DNA of 41,993 nt. Source: Betaproteobacteria bacterium RIFCSPLOWO2_02_64_14 (GTDB lineage: Bacteria > Pseudomonadota > Gammaproteobacteria > Burkholderiales > SG8-41). The notes under the pieces were generated by a model. The model had not been told where the DNA came from. It saw only the letters and a list, made by a program, of their open reading frames with translations, and made no database searches. Positions 16,138 to 25,018 of the stretch are shown piece after piece. The number at the start of each line of letters is the position of its first letter. The first letter of the stretch is position 1. The position numbers were made by a program, and so were the translations under genes. The stretch lies in the NCBI GenBank assembly GCA_001770325.1, contig MEQT01000299.1:1-41993 (forward strand), written 5' to 3'.

Positions 16138-16172
16138 AGCGTGGAGTTGACCGCAGAGGTCAACTCCACGCT
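16138..16172. terminator. Perfect 15-bp hairpin overlapping the mutT-thiE stop
   Basis: AGCGTGGAGTTGACC (16138-16152), loop GCAGA, GGTCAACTCCACGCT (16158-16172). The TGA stop of the minus-strand gene (16162-16160) and its last codons lie in one arm. No T-run. Between convergent yacG and mutT-thiE. Confidence 0.65.
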
Positions 16173-17101
16173 CCGCGCATCATGCTGATGCCATGGGCAC
16201 CCGCGCGCCATGCGTTCTCAAGATCGGATGGCCGCATGCCGCCCAGCGCGTATACCGGCACGGGGTAGTTCCCGATCAGCGCAGCGAAACGTGACCAGCC
16301 CAACGGCTTGGCGCCGGGGTGCGTCGCGGTTGGCCGTACCGGTCCGAGCACCACAAAATCCGCGTCGATGCGGTGCGCCTGATCGAGTTCTCCAGCGTCA
16401 TGGCAGGACGCGCCAACAAGATCGAATCCTTCCGGCCGGCGATCGAGTGAATGTAACTGCGCCGATGTGAGATGGATGCCATCGGCGCCGCAGCGGCGTG
16501 CCACGTCGAAGTTGTCGTTGACCAGCACGCGCGCGCCGCAACGCCGCGCGGTCTGGAGTGCGCGAGCGGCGAGCGCCTGGAGATCTTCGCCGGACATCTC
16601 CTTTTCCCGGATCTGGACGAGCTCGAGGCCTCGCTCCAGTGCGCTTTCAAAGCGCTGCTCCCACACTCCCACGCCCAGGCCCGCGGCAAAGCTGATGCCA
16701 TACACCGGCGGCAGAGACAGGGCGCGCAGAATGGGCCCGTTGGCCGGAAGCAGCGGAGCGACGGTGAGATCGCGGGTTGACTGCCACGCGAGTTGCTGCG
16801 CCTCCCTGCCGCGCGGCTCGCCCCGCCAGCCGACGACTCTGAAGAAGCGCAGGTGCACCGCGGCATGGGAATAGTCGTAGTCACGCGTCACCCATGGAAA
16901 CGCCGTGACCGCATCGACTCCGAGTTCCTCGTGGAGTTCGCGCCGGAGCGCGTCATCCGCGGATTCGCCGTTCTCGATCTTCCCGCCCGGGAATTCCCAG
17001 TAGCCCGCGTACGCCTTGCCCGCCGGGCGCCGCGCCAGGAGAAACCTGCCATCATCGCGCAGGATGACAGCCGCCACGACCTCGACGCGATGCCGGCGCA
17101 T
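16160..17101 (-). CDS. Nudix hydrolase (MutT-like) fused to thiamine-phosphate synthase-like domain
   Basis: 313 residues, two domains. Residues 1-~130: MutT-type Nudix domain with LLARRPAGKAYAGYWEFPGG and the Nudix box G-KIENG-ES-ADDALRRELHEELGV, expected to hydrolyse oxidised purine nucleoside triphosphates. Residues ~133-313: ThiE/TenI TIM-barrel with LVQIREKEMSGEDLQALAAR, RVLVNDNFDVARRCGADGIH, GASCH, and VLGPVRPTATHPGAKPLGWS followed by VYALGGM. The fusion is familiar in betaproteobacteria. Whether the second domain makes thiamine phosphate or is a TenI-like relative is not settled by sequence. The start codon is close to a heptamer array that fills the gap to the upstream ATPase gene. 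Confidence 0.9.
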   Translation of the reverse strand: MRRHRVEVVAAVILRDDGRFLLARRPAGKAYAGYWEFPGGKIENGESADDALRRELHEELGVDAVTAFPWVTRDYDYSHAAVHLRFFRVVGWRGEPRGREAQQLAWQSTRDLTVAPLLPANGPILRALSLPPVYGISFAAGLGVGVWEQRFESALERGLELVQIREKEMSGEDLQALAARALQTARRCGARVLVNDNFDVARRCGADGIHLTSAQLHSLDRRPEGFDLVGASCHDAGELDQAHRIDADFVVLGPVRPTATHPGAKPLGWSRFAALIGNYPVPVYALGGMRPSDLENAWRAGAHGISMMRGAWS

Positions 17102-17109
17102 CGTTCAAA

Positions 17110-17269
17110 GGATGAAGGATGAAGGATGAAGGATGAAAGAAAAGCGGCAATCGCACCTCGCGGCACTTGTCTTTTTCATCCTTCCGCCTTCTGCCTTCAT
17201 CCGCGTCCTACCCCTTCCGCCTTCCGCCTTCATCCTTCATCCTTGCCTTATTCCCTTCCGCCTTCATCC
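17110..17269. repeat. Bipartite heptamer array at the DUF815 / mutT-thiE junction
   Basis: Four perfect GGATGAA units at 17110-17137, then a 37-bp centre, then from 17175 to 17269 units of TTCATCC (17175, 17196, 17229, 17236, 17263) and TTCCGCC (17182, 17215, 17222, 17256) with TTCTGCC at 17189, broken by 12- and 13-bp interruptions. The two arms are reverse complements, so on the coding (minus) strand a purine-rich arm precedes a pyrimidine-rich arm and the mRNA could fold. The last ~20 codons and stop of the DUF815 gene lie in it. Confidence 0.9.
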
Positions 17270-18125
17270 TCTGCTTGCCCGCCCAATCACGGGCAAACTG
17301 CCACGCCACCCGACCGCTGCGCGAACCGCGCTGCAGCGACCACTGCAGCGCCGCACGCCGCGCGGCATCCGAGTGCGCCGCCGGCGCCTTGAAGTGATCG
17401 AGCCAGACGTCGACGATCCTGAGGTAGTCGTCCTGATCAAAGGGGTAGAACGACACCCACAGCCCGAAGCGCTCCGAGAGCGAGACTTTCTCCTCCGAGG
17501 TTTCACCGGGGTGGATCTCCTCGCCGACGTGTTTGTACTCGAGGTTCTCGTGCATGAACTCGGGCATGAGATGCCGGCGATTGGAGGTCGCGTAAATGAG
17601 GCAGTTCTCGGACGCGGCCGCCACCGATCCATCGAGCACGACCTTGAGGGCCTTGTAACCGGGTTCGTCGGCCTCGAACGACAGATCGTCGCAGTACAGG
17701 ATGAAGCGCTCGGTACGCCGATAAATGCGCTCGACGATGTCCGGCAGATCCACCAGGTCCTGCTTCTCGACCTCAATCAGACGCAGGCCGCGCGGTGCGT
17801 AGCGGTTGAGCAGCGCCTTCACCAGCGACGACTTGCCGGTGCCCCGCGCTCCTGTGAGCAGCACGTTGTTCGCCGGGAAGCCGCCAACGAATTGCCGCGT
17901 GTTCTCCTCGACCCGGTGCTTCTGCTCGTCGATCCCGCGCAGGTCACCCAGTTCGATGCGGTGAACGTTGATGACCGGCTCGATCGACCGGCCGCGCTCG
18001 CGCCTGCGCCAGCGAAAGGCGATCGACGCCTTCCAGTCGATTGCGGGTGGGGCGCCCGGCACGAGCCTCTCCAGCCGCTCCACCAGCCCCTCCGCGCGCG
18101 CGATCAGCGTCGAAACGTCGTTCAT
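17208..18125 (-). CDS. DUF815-family AAA-type ATPase
   Basis: 305 residues. DUF815 proteins are predicted P-loop ATPases of unknown role. Walker A is LLTGARGTGKSSLVKALLNR (about residue 92), Walker B LYCDDLSFEADEPGYKALK, and a sensor-like IYATSNRRHLMPEF follows, with ETSEEKVSLSERFGLWVSFY and FARDWAG near the end. The normal domain ends around residue 284; the final ~20 residues (MKAEG, RMKDEGGRRKG) are translated heptamer repeat and look acquired. It lies 15 bp after argJ and upstream of mutT-thiE, as in other betaproteobacteria. Substrate and partner unknown. Confidence 0.85.
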   Translation of the reverse strand: MNDVSTLIARAEGLVERLERLVPGAPPAIDWKASIAFRWRRRERGRSIEPVINVHRIELGDLRGIDEQKHRVEENTRQFVGGFPANNVLLTGARGTGKSSLVKALLNRYAPRGLRLIEVEKQDLVDLPDIVERIYRRTERFILYCDDLSFEADEPGYKALKVVLDGSVAAASENCLIYATSNRRHLMPEFMHENLEYKHVGEEIHPGETSEEKVSLSERFGLWVSFYPFDQDDYLRIVDVWLDHFKAPAAHSDAARRAALQWSLQRGSRSGRVAWQFARDWAGKQRMKAEGNKARMKDEGGRRKG

Positions 18126-18140
18126 GGCAACCCTAGGGGG

Positions 18141-19379
18141 TCAGCTCCGGTAATCTGCGTTGATGCTGACGTAATCGTGCGACAGGTCGCAGGTCCAGAC
18201 CGTGTCCGACGCGGTGCCGCGATTCAGCACCAACCGCACCGTGATCTCGCTCGCCTTCATCACGCGCTGACCGTCCGCTTCGCGATAGCCCGGATGGAGC
18301 GCGCCCTTCGCGGCTACGAGAACGTCGTCAAGATAGAGATCGATCAAATCAACGTTGAGATCGGCCACATCGGCGTGCCCCACGGCCGCGAGTATGCGCC
18401 CCAAATTCGGATCGGAGGCGAAGAACGCGGTCTTGACCAGCGGGGAATGCGCGACGGCAAATGCGACTTTCCGGCACTCATCGGCGCCGCGCCCCCCCTC
18501 CACCCGCACCGTAATGAACTTGGTGGCACCCTCTCCATCTCGCACAATGGCGTGCGCCAGCTCGCGCGCCACCGCCGTAACCCCGTCGCGCCATGCAACA
18601 TATTCGGGACTGCGCTCGCCGTCGATCTCGGGCATCTTTTGCGCGCCGGTCGCGATCAGCACGAAGGCATCATTGGTCGAAGTATCGCCATCGACCGTAA
18701 CGCAGTTGAACGAGCGATCCGCGGCATGGGTCACCGCCTTGCGCACGAGCGGCAGCGCCACGCGGGCATCGGTAGCGACAAAGCCCAGCATGGTTGCCAT
18801 GTTGGGGTGGATCATCCCCGCGCCCTTGGCGACGCCGGTGACGACGACCTCGGATTCCCCCACGGTGACGCGACGCGATACCGCTTTCGGCACCGTATCG
18901 GTAGTCATGATCGCATGTGCGGCGGCAAGCCAGTTGTCCCCGCGCAGGTCCGCGACACACCTCGGCAGACCCGCTGCGATCCTGTCAACCGGCAAAGGTT
19001 CCATGATGACGCCGGTCGAGAACGGGAGAATCTGCCCGGCTGCGCAACCGAGCAGACGGGCAAGCTCCGCGCAGGTCTGCCGGGCAGCGGCGACTCCGGC
19101 CTTGCCGGTGCCCGCGTTGGCATAACCCGTGTTCACGACCAGCGCGCGGATCGCGGCATCTGGATCGAGCATCGTCAAGTGCTGCCGCGCCACCACCACG
19201 GGCGCGGCGCAAAAGCGATTTTTCGTGAACACTGCCGCCACGCGTGCGCCCTCCTCAAGCCGCATCACCAGGAGATCCCGGCGATCGGGCTTGCGAATGC
19301 CTGCTTCCGCGGCCCCGAGGACAACGCCCGGAACCGGCAGCAGCGAGCCCGGATCGGGCGGCGAAAGATTTACGGGCAT
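18141..19379 (-). CDS. argJ: Bifunctional ornithine acetyltransferase / N-acetylglutamate synthase ArgJ
   Basis: 412 residues from ATG 19379, ten bases after the secA stop. Transfers acetyl from N-acetylornithine to glutamate in the cyclic arginine pathway; bifunctional forms also acetylate glutamate from acetyl-CoA. The self-cleavage site is clear in [20 protein letters not shown] (between Ala and Thr, the Thr becoming the N-terminal nucleophile of the beta chain). Other blocks: [43 protein letters not shown], and the C-terminal [16 protein letters not shown]. The open frame continues upstream across the secA 3' end but only the part from [12 protein letters not shown] is ArgJ. Confidence 0.96.
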   Translation of the reverse strand: MPVNLSPPDPGSLLPVPGVVLGAAEAGIRKPDRRDLLVMRLEEGARVAAVFTKNRFCAAPVVVARQHLTMLDPDAAIRALVVNTGYANAGTGKAGVAAARQTCAELARLLGCAAGQILPFSTGVIMEPLPVDRIAAGLPRCVADLRGDNWLAAAHAIMTTDTVPKAVSRRVTVGESEVVVTGVAKGAGMIHPNMATMLGFVATDARVALPLVRKAVTHAADRSFNCVTVDGDTSTNDAFVLIATGAQKMPEIDGERSPEYVAWRDGVTAVARELAHAIVRDGEGATKFITVRVEGGRGADECRKVAFAVAHSPLVKTAFFASDPNLGRILAAVGHADVADLNVDLIDLYLDDVLVAAKGALHPGYREADGQRVMKASEITVRLVLNRGTASDTVWTCDLSHDYVSINADYRS

Positions 19380-19389
19380 GGCGGTGAGT

Positions 19390-22221
19390 TCAGGCCAGTT
19401 TTCCGTGACAGTGCTTGTACTTCTTGCCCGACCCGCAGGGACAGGGATCGTTCCGGCCCACCTTCCTGCCGGCACGCACGAATGGCTGGGGCTTCTCGGC
19501 GACCGCAACATCCATATCGGCATCGGCCGCCTCCGCGGCAGCCGGCCCGGTCTCACCGGCCCCCGAAAAATCCGCATGCTGAAACTGGATGTTTGTCGGC
19601 GCCTCGGGTTCCTCCACCACAGCGAGCTCTTCCGCACTGCGAATCTGCACTGCAAGCAGCGTCTTGGTGACTTCGCTCTTGATCATCTCCAGCATCATCG
19701 AAAACAGCTCGAACGCTTCGCGCTTGTATTCCTGCGTCGGATTCTTCTGCGCGTAGCTCCGCAGGTGCACGCTCTGGCGCAGATGATCGAGCGCGGCAAG
19801 GTGCTCGCGCCAATGCGAGTCGAGGCTCTGTAGCATGATCGCCCGCTCGTAGTGGCGGATCGGCTCCTGTTCGACCTTGGCGATCTTCGTCCGGTAGTGC
19901 TCGTGCGCGGCTTCGACGATGCGCGCGCGCAGGTCCACCTCGTCGAGGTTGCTTTCCGCCTTCAACCATTCCTCGATCGGCAGCTTGACCTGCAGTTCCG
20001 CCTCCAGCGTGCGTTCGAGCCCCGGCACATCCCATTGCTCCTCGAGACTTTCGGGCGGGATATGCTGGTCGATATAACCGCCAACCACGTCCGCCCGCAT
20101 GGCATCGAGCGTGGCGCTGATGTCGGTGGTCTCGAGCAGTTCGTTGCGCTGCTGGTAGATGACGCGGCGCTGGTCGTTGGCAACGTCGTCGTACTCCAGC
20201 AGGTGCTTGCGGATGTCGAAATTGCGCGCCTCGACCTTGCGCTGGGCGGTCTCGATCGAGCGCGTCACCCAGCGGTGTTCGATCGCCTCGCCTTCCGGCA
20301 TCTTGAGACGATCCATGATCGCCGACACCCAGTCCGATGCGAAGATCCGGAGCAGCGGGTCTTCCAGCGAGAGATAAAACCGGCTCGACCCCGGATCGCC
20401 CTGCCGCCCGGACCGGCCGCGCAGCTGGTTGTCGATTCGGCGCGACTCGTGCCGCTCGGTACCGATGATATGAAGCCCTCCCGCCGCCACCACCTGGTTG
20501 TGCAGCTTCTGCCACTCGAAGCGCAGTTCCTCGACGCGCTTGCGCCGGCTTGCCTCATCTTGGGTCTCGTCGGCCAGCACTCGGTTGATCTCGGGCTCGG
20601 GGTTGCCGCCCAGCACGATGTCGGTCCCGCGTCCGGCCATGTTGGTGGCGATGGTGACCACGTTGGACCGGCCGGCCTGGATGATGATCTCCGCCTCGCG
20701 CGCGTGCTGCTTGGCGTTGAGAACGTTGTGCGGGAGCTTCTCCTTGTCGAGCATCGTGGAGAGCAGTTCCGAATTCTCGATCGAGGTGGTGCCCACCAGC
20801 ACTGGTTGTCCGCGCTCGTGGCAATCCCGGATGTCGCTGATGATCGCCTGGTGCTTCTCGCGCGTGGTGCGATAGACCTGGTCCATCCGGTCCTCGCGGA
20901 TCATCAGCTTGTGGGTGGGTATCACGATGGTTTCGAGCCCGTAAATCTGCTGAAACTCGTAGGCCTCCGTGTCAGCGGTGCCGGTCATGCCGGCAAGCTT
21001 CCCGTACATGCGGAAGTAATTCTGGAAGGTGATCGTGGCGAGCGTCTGGTTCTCCTTCTGGATCTCCACGCCTTCCTTGGCCTCGATCGCCTGGTGCAGG
21101 CCTTCCGACCAGCGTCTGCCGGGCATCAACCGTCCGGTGAACTCGTCCACGATGATGATCTCGTCGTCCTGCACCACGTAGTGCTGGTCGCGGTGAAACA
21201 GACCGTGCGCCCGCAGTGCCGCGTGCAGGTGATGCATGAGGATGATGTTGGCCGGATCGTAGAGACTGCTGCTCTCGGCGAGCATGCCGGCCTCGGCAAG
21301 CAGTTCCTCGGCGTGCTCGTGGCCCTCCTCGGAGAGCAGCACCTGGTGCGCCTTCTCGTCGACCCAGTAGTCGCCCGCCCCCTTCTCCTCCTTCTGCCGC
21401 ACGAGCTTGGGCGGAATCCGGTTCATCGCGACGTACAGTTCCGTCGTATCCTCGGCCTGTCCGGAGATGATGAGCGGCGTGCGCGCTTCATCGATCAGGA
21501 TCGAATCCACTTCGTCGACGATCGCGTAACTCAGGGCCCGCTGCACCTTCTCCGAGACCTGGTAGACCATGTTGTCGCGCAGGTAATCGAATCCGAACTC
21601 GTTGTTCGTGCCGTAAGTGATGTCTGCGGCATAGGCGGATTGCTTCAGGTCGTGGGCCATCTGTGAAAGATTCACTCCGACCGTCATGCCGAGGAAACGG
21701 TAGATCTTTCCCATCCAATCGGCATCGCGCTGGGCCAGGTAGTCATTGACGGTCACGATGTGCACGCCCGCTCCCGACAGCGCGTTGAGATAGGCCGGCA
21801 GCGTCGCCACCAGCGTCTTGCCTTCGCCGGTGCGCATCTCGCCGATCTTGCCGTTATGCAGCGCAAGCCCGCCGATCAACTGCACGTCGAAGTGGCGCAT
21901 GTTAAGCGTGCGCCTGCCGGCCTCGCGAACGACCGCAAACGCCTCCGGAAGAAGCGCGTCGAGCGTTTCACGGCGTGCCTTTTCGCGCCCTGCGGCCATC
22001 TGCGCGGCCCGCTCCGGTTCGTCGGCCGGCGCCAGGGGCAGCTTTGCCATGCGCACCTGGAACCGCGTGCGGAACTCTGCGGTCTTGGCGCGCAGCGCCT
22101 CATCGGAGAGCTTCTCTATCTGCGGCTCGAGCGCGTTGATGTCGCGCACTACGCGCCGGTACTGCTTCAGCAGGCGTTCGTTACGGCTGCCAAAAACCTT
22201 TTTGAGTAAGTCTGTCACCAT
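19390..22221 (-). CDS. secA: Protein translocase ATPase SecA
   Basis: 943 residues, full length. Motor of the SecYEG preprotein translocase at the inner membrane. N-terminal [20 protein letters not shown]; Walker A in [20 protein letters not shown], Walker B near [20 protein letters not shown]; preprotein cross-linking and second nucleotide fold with [20 protein letters not shown] and [20 protein letters not shown]; helical scaffold and wing domains; and the C-terminal zinc tail [20 protein letters not shown] (SecB-binding). argJ follows after 10 bp, so they probably share an mRNA. An intrinsic terminator 63-94 bp upstream separates it from the M23 gene. Confidence 0.98.
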   Translation of the reverse strand: MVTDLLKKVFGSRNERLLKQYRRVVRDINALEPQIEKLSDEALRAKTAEFRTRFQVRMAKLPLAPADEPERAAQMAAGREKARRETLDALLPEAFAVVREAGRRTLNMRHFDVQLIGGLALHNGKIGEMRTGEGKTLVATLPAYLNALSGAGVHIVTVNDYLAQRDADWMGKIYRFLGMTVGVNLSQMAHDLKQSAYAADITYGTNNEFGFDYLRDNMVYQVSEKVQRALSYAIVDEVDSILIDEARTPLIISGQAEDTTELYVAMNRIPPKLVRQKEEKGAGDYWVDEKAHQVLLSEEGHEHAEELLAEAGMLAESSSLYDPANIILMHHLHAALRAHGLFHRDQHYVVQDDEIIIVDEFTGRLMPGRRWSEGLHQAIEAKEGVEIQKENQTLATITFQNYFRMYGKLAGMTGTADTEAYEFQQIYGLETIVIPTHKLMIREDRMDQVYRTTREKHQAIISDIRDCHERGQPVLVGTTSIENSELLSTMLDKEKLPHNVLNAKQHAREAEIIIQAGRSNVVTIATNMAGRGTDIVLGGNPEPEINRVLADETQDEASRRKRVEELRFEWQKLHNQVVAAGGLHIIGTERHESRRIDNQLRGRSGRQGDPGSSRFYLSLEDPLLRIFASDWVSAIMDRLKMPEGEAIEHRWVTRSIETAQRKVEARNFDIRKHLLEYDDVANDQRRVIYQQRNELLETTDISATLDAMRADVVGGYIDQHIPPESLEEQWDVPGLERTLEAELQVKLPIEEWLKAESNLDEVDLRARIVEAAHEHYRTKIAKVEQEPIRHYERAIMLQSLDSHWREHLAALDHLRQSVHLRSYAQKNPTQEYKREAFELFSMMLEMIKSEVTKTLLAVQIRSAEELAVVEEPEAPTNIQFQHADFSGAGETGPAAAEAADADMDVAVAEKPQPFVRAGRKVGRNDPCPCGSGKKYKHCHGKLA

Positions 22222-22283
22222 GAGAGTTCGTCAACACCCGCCACGCGCCGGGGGACCTCGACCGCCCCGGCATTCCGCGCATC

Positions 22284-22315
22284 AAATAAAAAGGGGTGGG
22301 GACACGCCCCACCCC
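22284..22315 (-). terminator. Intrinsic terminator of the M23 peptidase gene
   Basis: On the minus strand GGGGTGGGG (22315-22307), loop CGTGT, CCCCACCCC (22301-22293), then TTTTTATTT. Classic form; insulates secA from the upstream gene. Confidence 0.92.
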
Positions 22316-22338
22316 CCGCGATCCTTGCCCCCGCAATG

Positions 22339-23256
22339 TCAGCCCGGCAGACGCAGAAACTGCATCGGGTTTTGCGGCGCACTGCGCTGCCGGACTTCAA
22401 AGTGCAGATGCGTGCCGGTCGCCCGTCCGGTCCTGCCGACCTCGGCGATACGCGCGCCCATCAATACCACGTCTCCGGCTTTTACCAGCATGCGCGAAGC
22501 ATGCGCGTAGCGCGTAACGAGGTCATTGCCGTGGTCGACCTCGATCATATTACCATACTGCGGGTGGTACTCCGCCTGCACCACGACGCCTCCGGCCGCC
22601 GCCCTGATCGACGTCCCCTGTTCGGCGATGAAGTCAATGCCCTCGTGGAACGACTGCTGGCCGCTGAATGGATCCAGACGCCAGCCGAAGTTGGACGAAT
22701 GCCAGCCGCCTTCGACCGGCACCATGGTCGGGATCAGCTTCTTGCGCGCGGCTTCGAGGGTAAATAGCGACTCCAGAACGCCAAGCCTGTCCCCCCGCTC
22801 CTCCAGTTGGCGCGTCAGCTGATCGATCTGCCCGGCGAATTCGGTGGGCGAGAGATCGTACCCGGGGATGGTGGAAAGCGCGCCGCCGCGGCCGGGCGGC
22901 TGATCGAACATCAGTTCCTGCGGTTTGAATCCGGCCACGCGCGCGAGCCGCTCCCCGAGCGTGTCGAGCCGCAGGAGCTGCGCCTGCATCTGACCGAGCC
23001 TGACCGCCATCGCGTTCAGGTTCTCGCGCAGGTACGACTCGGATTTTTCGTTCTGCCCCGGCTGGCTCGTGGGGAACAGCGACTGGAGGTAGGGAAAATT
23101 GTGATCGGCCGCGAACCTCAACGCGAACAGGTGCAGCAGCGCCGCCAGCACCAACACGGCGCCAAAACCCGTGACGCCCAGCATGACAAAGTGCGGCGTG
23201 CCGAGGGTGATTGCGCGTGCCTTTGCCAGCTTCCCCGAAACCAGAATAATATTCAA
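22339..23256 (-). CDS. M23-family (LytM-type) peptidoglycan metalloendopeptidase, membrane anchored
   Basis: About 305 residues. One membrane helix near the N-terminus (VMLGVTGFGAVLVLAALLHL), a coiled-coil periplasmic stretch (about 70-150), and a C-terminal M23 domain: GWRLDPFSGQQSFHEGIDFI carries the first His/Asp zinc ligands, and THLHFEVRQ the HxH motif. It should cleave cell-wall cross-bridges, or activate amidases if degenerate, though the zinc residues look intact. Start is uncertain: TTG 23256 has GGGAGG at ideal spacing and gives MNIILVSGKLAKAR, while ATG 23262 sits directly against the same motif. Divergent from the dciA-like gene, with only 23 bp between them. Confidence 0.88.
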   Translation of the reverse strand: MNIILVSGKLAKARAITLGTPHFVMLGVTGFGAVLVLAALLHLFALRFAADHNFPYLQSLFPTSQPGQNEKSESYLRENLNAMAVRLGQMQAQLLRLDTLGERLARVAGFKPQELMFDQPPGRGGALSTIPGYDLSPTEFAGQIDQLTRQLEERGDRLGVLESLFTLEAARKKLIPTMVPVEGGWHSSNFGWRLDPFSGQQSFHEGIDFIAEQGTSIRAAAGGVVVQAEYHPQYGNMIEVDHGNDLVTRYAHASRMLVKAGDVVLMGARIAEVGRTGRATGTHLHFEVRQRSAPQNPMQFLRLPG

Positions 23257-23279
23257 CGTCATCCTCCCGTGGGCCTGCC

Positions 23280-23720
23280 ATGCCAACACAACGGCTGAGC
23301 TTCTTGCTCGCCAGCGGTAAGTTCAGTCCGCTTTGCGACGAGAGCCGGCGCATGCGGAAACTGCAGCGGGTGTTTCTCGATTCAGCCCCCTTCTCCCTCG
23401 CCCGGGCGGCCCGGGTGAAGATGGTGAGGGCGGGAACCCTTTATCTCTCGGCCGATAATGTGGCGGTGGCGGCGAAACTGCGGCAGATCGCGCCCCGCTT
23501 GTTAAAAGCGTTCCGAGAATGGGTGCCTGAGGTTACTGGAATTCGTATTGAAGCGCAAGTAAACACAGGGGCGCAGGAGCTCCGAAAGAGTCCGAATAAA
23601 ACCTCCTTGAGTCTTGAAACTATTGGAAATTTCGAGAAGTTGGCTGCGGCCATGCCGGACTCCGAGCTGAGAGCCGCGCTCGGCGCGCTGGTGCGCCGCC
23701 ACCGAACTAAACGTACATGA
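23280..23720 (+). CDS. DUF721 / DciA-like protein
   Basis: 146 residues. The DUF721 family (DciA) loads or recruits the DnaB replicative helicase in bacteria lacking DnaC. Visible family core: LQRVFLDSAPFSLARAARVK, GTLYLSADNVAVAAKLRQIA and PRLLKAFREWVPEVTGIRIE, i.e. the KH-like N-terminal fold. The C-terminal part (LETIGNFEKLAAAMPDSELR) is helical and ends basic. Betaproteobacteria usually carry this short form between secA/M23 and lpxC. The role in replication is inferred from the family. Its 3' end overlaps the next, convergent gene by 14 bp. Confidence 0.75.
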   Translation: MPTQRLSFLLASGKFSPLCDESRRMRKLQRVFLDSAPFSLARAARVKMVRAGTLYLSADNVAVAAKLRQIAPRLLKAFREWVPEVTGIRIEAQVNTGAQELRKSPNKTSLSLETIGNFEKLAAAMPDSELRAALGALVRRHRTKRT

Positions 23721-23892
23721 TCAGGCGCTCGAGCACGAACAGCGCCATGAACACGATCAGAAGGATCACGCCGAACTGGAAGATGCGCCAGGCGGCCGTC
23801 AGGAACCGGCGGTTGCGAGTGAAGAGGTAGAGGACGAGCGCCAGACCGATCGCCAGCAGAACCAGAATGCCGATCAGCCGGACAATGACCAA
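23707..23892 (-). CDS. Small two-helix inner-membrane protein, unknown function
   Basis: 61 residues: MVIVRLIGILVLLAIGLALV then a short basic loop (FTRNRRFLTAAWR), then a second hydrophobic helix FGVILLIVFMALFVLERLIM. I recognise no functional motif. It is downstream of lpxC on the same strand (57 bp gap) and overlaps the convergent dciA-like gene. Both helices are intact and codon use resembles the neighbours, so I consider it a real conserved-hypothetical gene. Confidence 0.7.
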   Translation of the reverse strand: MVIVRLIGILVLLAIGLALVLYLFTRNRRFLTAAWRIFQFGVILLIVFMALFVLERLIMYV

Positions 23893-23949
23893 CCGCGCTC
23901 CCCGCCTGCATCAACGGCGCAGCAGCTCAAGCCGCCCGCTGTTGCGCAC

Positions 23950-24861
23950 TCACGCCTGCTGCGTGCGCCAGGTCAGGAACATCGGCGCATCCTCGAGGCG
24001 GTCGAAGGTCACGAACTCCCACGCGCGGCGCGCCTCGACCAACTGCCGCAGCAACTGATTGTTCAGCGCGTGGCCGGACTTGTGCCCGCGGAACGCGCCG
24101 ATAACCGGGTGTCCAAGCAGGTACAGGTCGCCGATGGCGTCGAGCACCTTGTGTTTGACGAACTCGTCGTCGTAGCGCAGACCATCGTTGTTCAGCATCC
24201 GATACTCGTCCATCACGATCGCGTTGTCGAGGCTCCCGCCGAGGGCGAGCCCCTGGGCGCGCATCGACTCCACGTCCTGGGTGAAACCGAACGTTCGCGC
24301 GCGACTGATCTCCCTCACGTACGAGGTGGTGGAAAAATCCACCGTCACCGCCTGGGCCGAACGGTCGAAAACCGGGTGCTCGAAGTCGATGCTCAACTCG
24401 AGCCGGAATCCGTTGTACGGTTCGAACCGCACCCATTTCTCGCCCGCACGAACCTCCACCGGCTCGAGAATCCGGATGAACTTCTTGGGGGCGTTCTGCT
24501 CCTCCACACCCGCAGACTGCAGCAGAAACACGAATGGCCCGGCGCTGCCGTCCATGATGGGAACTTCGGGCGCGCTAAGGTCCACGTACGCGTTGTCGAT
24601 GCCAAGGCCGGCAAACGCCGACATCAGATGTTCGACTGTGGATACCCGCACGTCGCCCTTCACCAGGCACGACGACAGGCGGGTATCGCCCACCGCGTAC
24701 GGCTCGGCCTTGAGCTCGACCGGCGCCGCGAGGTCCACGCGCCGGAACACGATCCCGGTGTGAGCAGCGGCGGGCCGCAACGTCAGATAGACCTTTTCCC
24801 CCGTATGCAGGCCGATCCCGGTGGCACGCACGACGCTCTTTAATGTACGCTGCCTGAGCAC
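23950..24861 (-). CDS. lpxC: UDP-3-O-acyl-N-acetylglucosamine deacetylase LpxC
   Basis: 303 residues from GTG 24861. Zinc enzyme for the committed step of lipid A synthesis. Seen: [20 protein letters not shown], zinc ligand His in [20 protein letters not shown], the catalytic-base region [14 protein letters not shown], then [20 protein letters not shown] (second His and Asp ligands) and [15 protein letters not shown] (general acid His). Stands at the distal end of the dcw cluster after ftsZ, as in many proteobacteria. A separate promoter with an extended -10 box lies 35 bp upstream. Confidence 0.97.
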   Translation of the reverse strand: MLRQRTLKSVVRATGIGLHTGEKVYLTLRPAAAHTGIVFRRVDLAAPVELKAEPYAVGDTRLSSCLVKGDVRVSTVEHLMSAFAGLGIDNAYVDLSAPEVPIMDGSAGPFVFLLQSAGVEEQNAPKKFIRILEPVEVRAGEKWVRFEPYNGFRLELSIDFEHPVFDRSAQAVTVDFSTTSYVREISRARTFGFTQDVESMRAQGLALGGSLDNAIVMDEYRMLNNDGLRYDDEFVKHKVLDAIGDLYLLGHPVIGAFRGHKSGHALNNQLLRQLVEARRAWEFVTFDRLEDAPMFLTWRTQQA

Positions 24862-24895
24862 GAAAATCTCTTCAATTTTTCAATCTGTTAAGCGA

Positions 24896-24904
24896 ATTCT
24901 ACCA
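24896..24904 (-). promoter_or_regulatory. Extended -10 promoter element of lpxC
   Basis: TGGTAGAAT on the minus strand: TG-N-TAGAAT extended -10, with no good -35 in the G-rich upstream DNA. It precedes the GTG start by about 35 bp in the 157-bp ftsZ-lpxC gap. Confidence 0.5.
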
Positions 24905-24914
24905 TAGCCCCCCG

Positions 24915-24935
24915 CCCGCGGAGGACGGCCGCGGG
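24915..24935. terminator. GC hairpin between ftsZ and lpxC
   Basis: CCCGCGG (24915-24921) and CCGCGGG (24929-24935) around a 7-nt loop, with an overlapping alternative stem using GGACGG/CCGTCC just beyond. Two mutually exclusive stems could act as an attenuator; no T-run. Confidence 0.4.
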
Positions 24936-25018
24936 ACCGTCCGCGAACGTCCACCGCGCGGCGCTCGCCATGCGCTGCCGCTGCCACCGCCCAGACCGCG
25001 GGCCGGTGCCGCGCTCCC

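Noticed and set aside
17133-19670. An 845-codon open frame on the plus strand.
   Set aside because: It is antisense to DUF815, argJ and the end of secA, which all have strong family motifs; the long frame is a high-GC codon-position effect.
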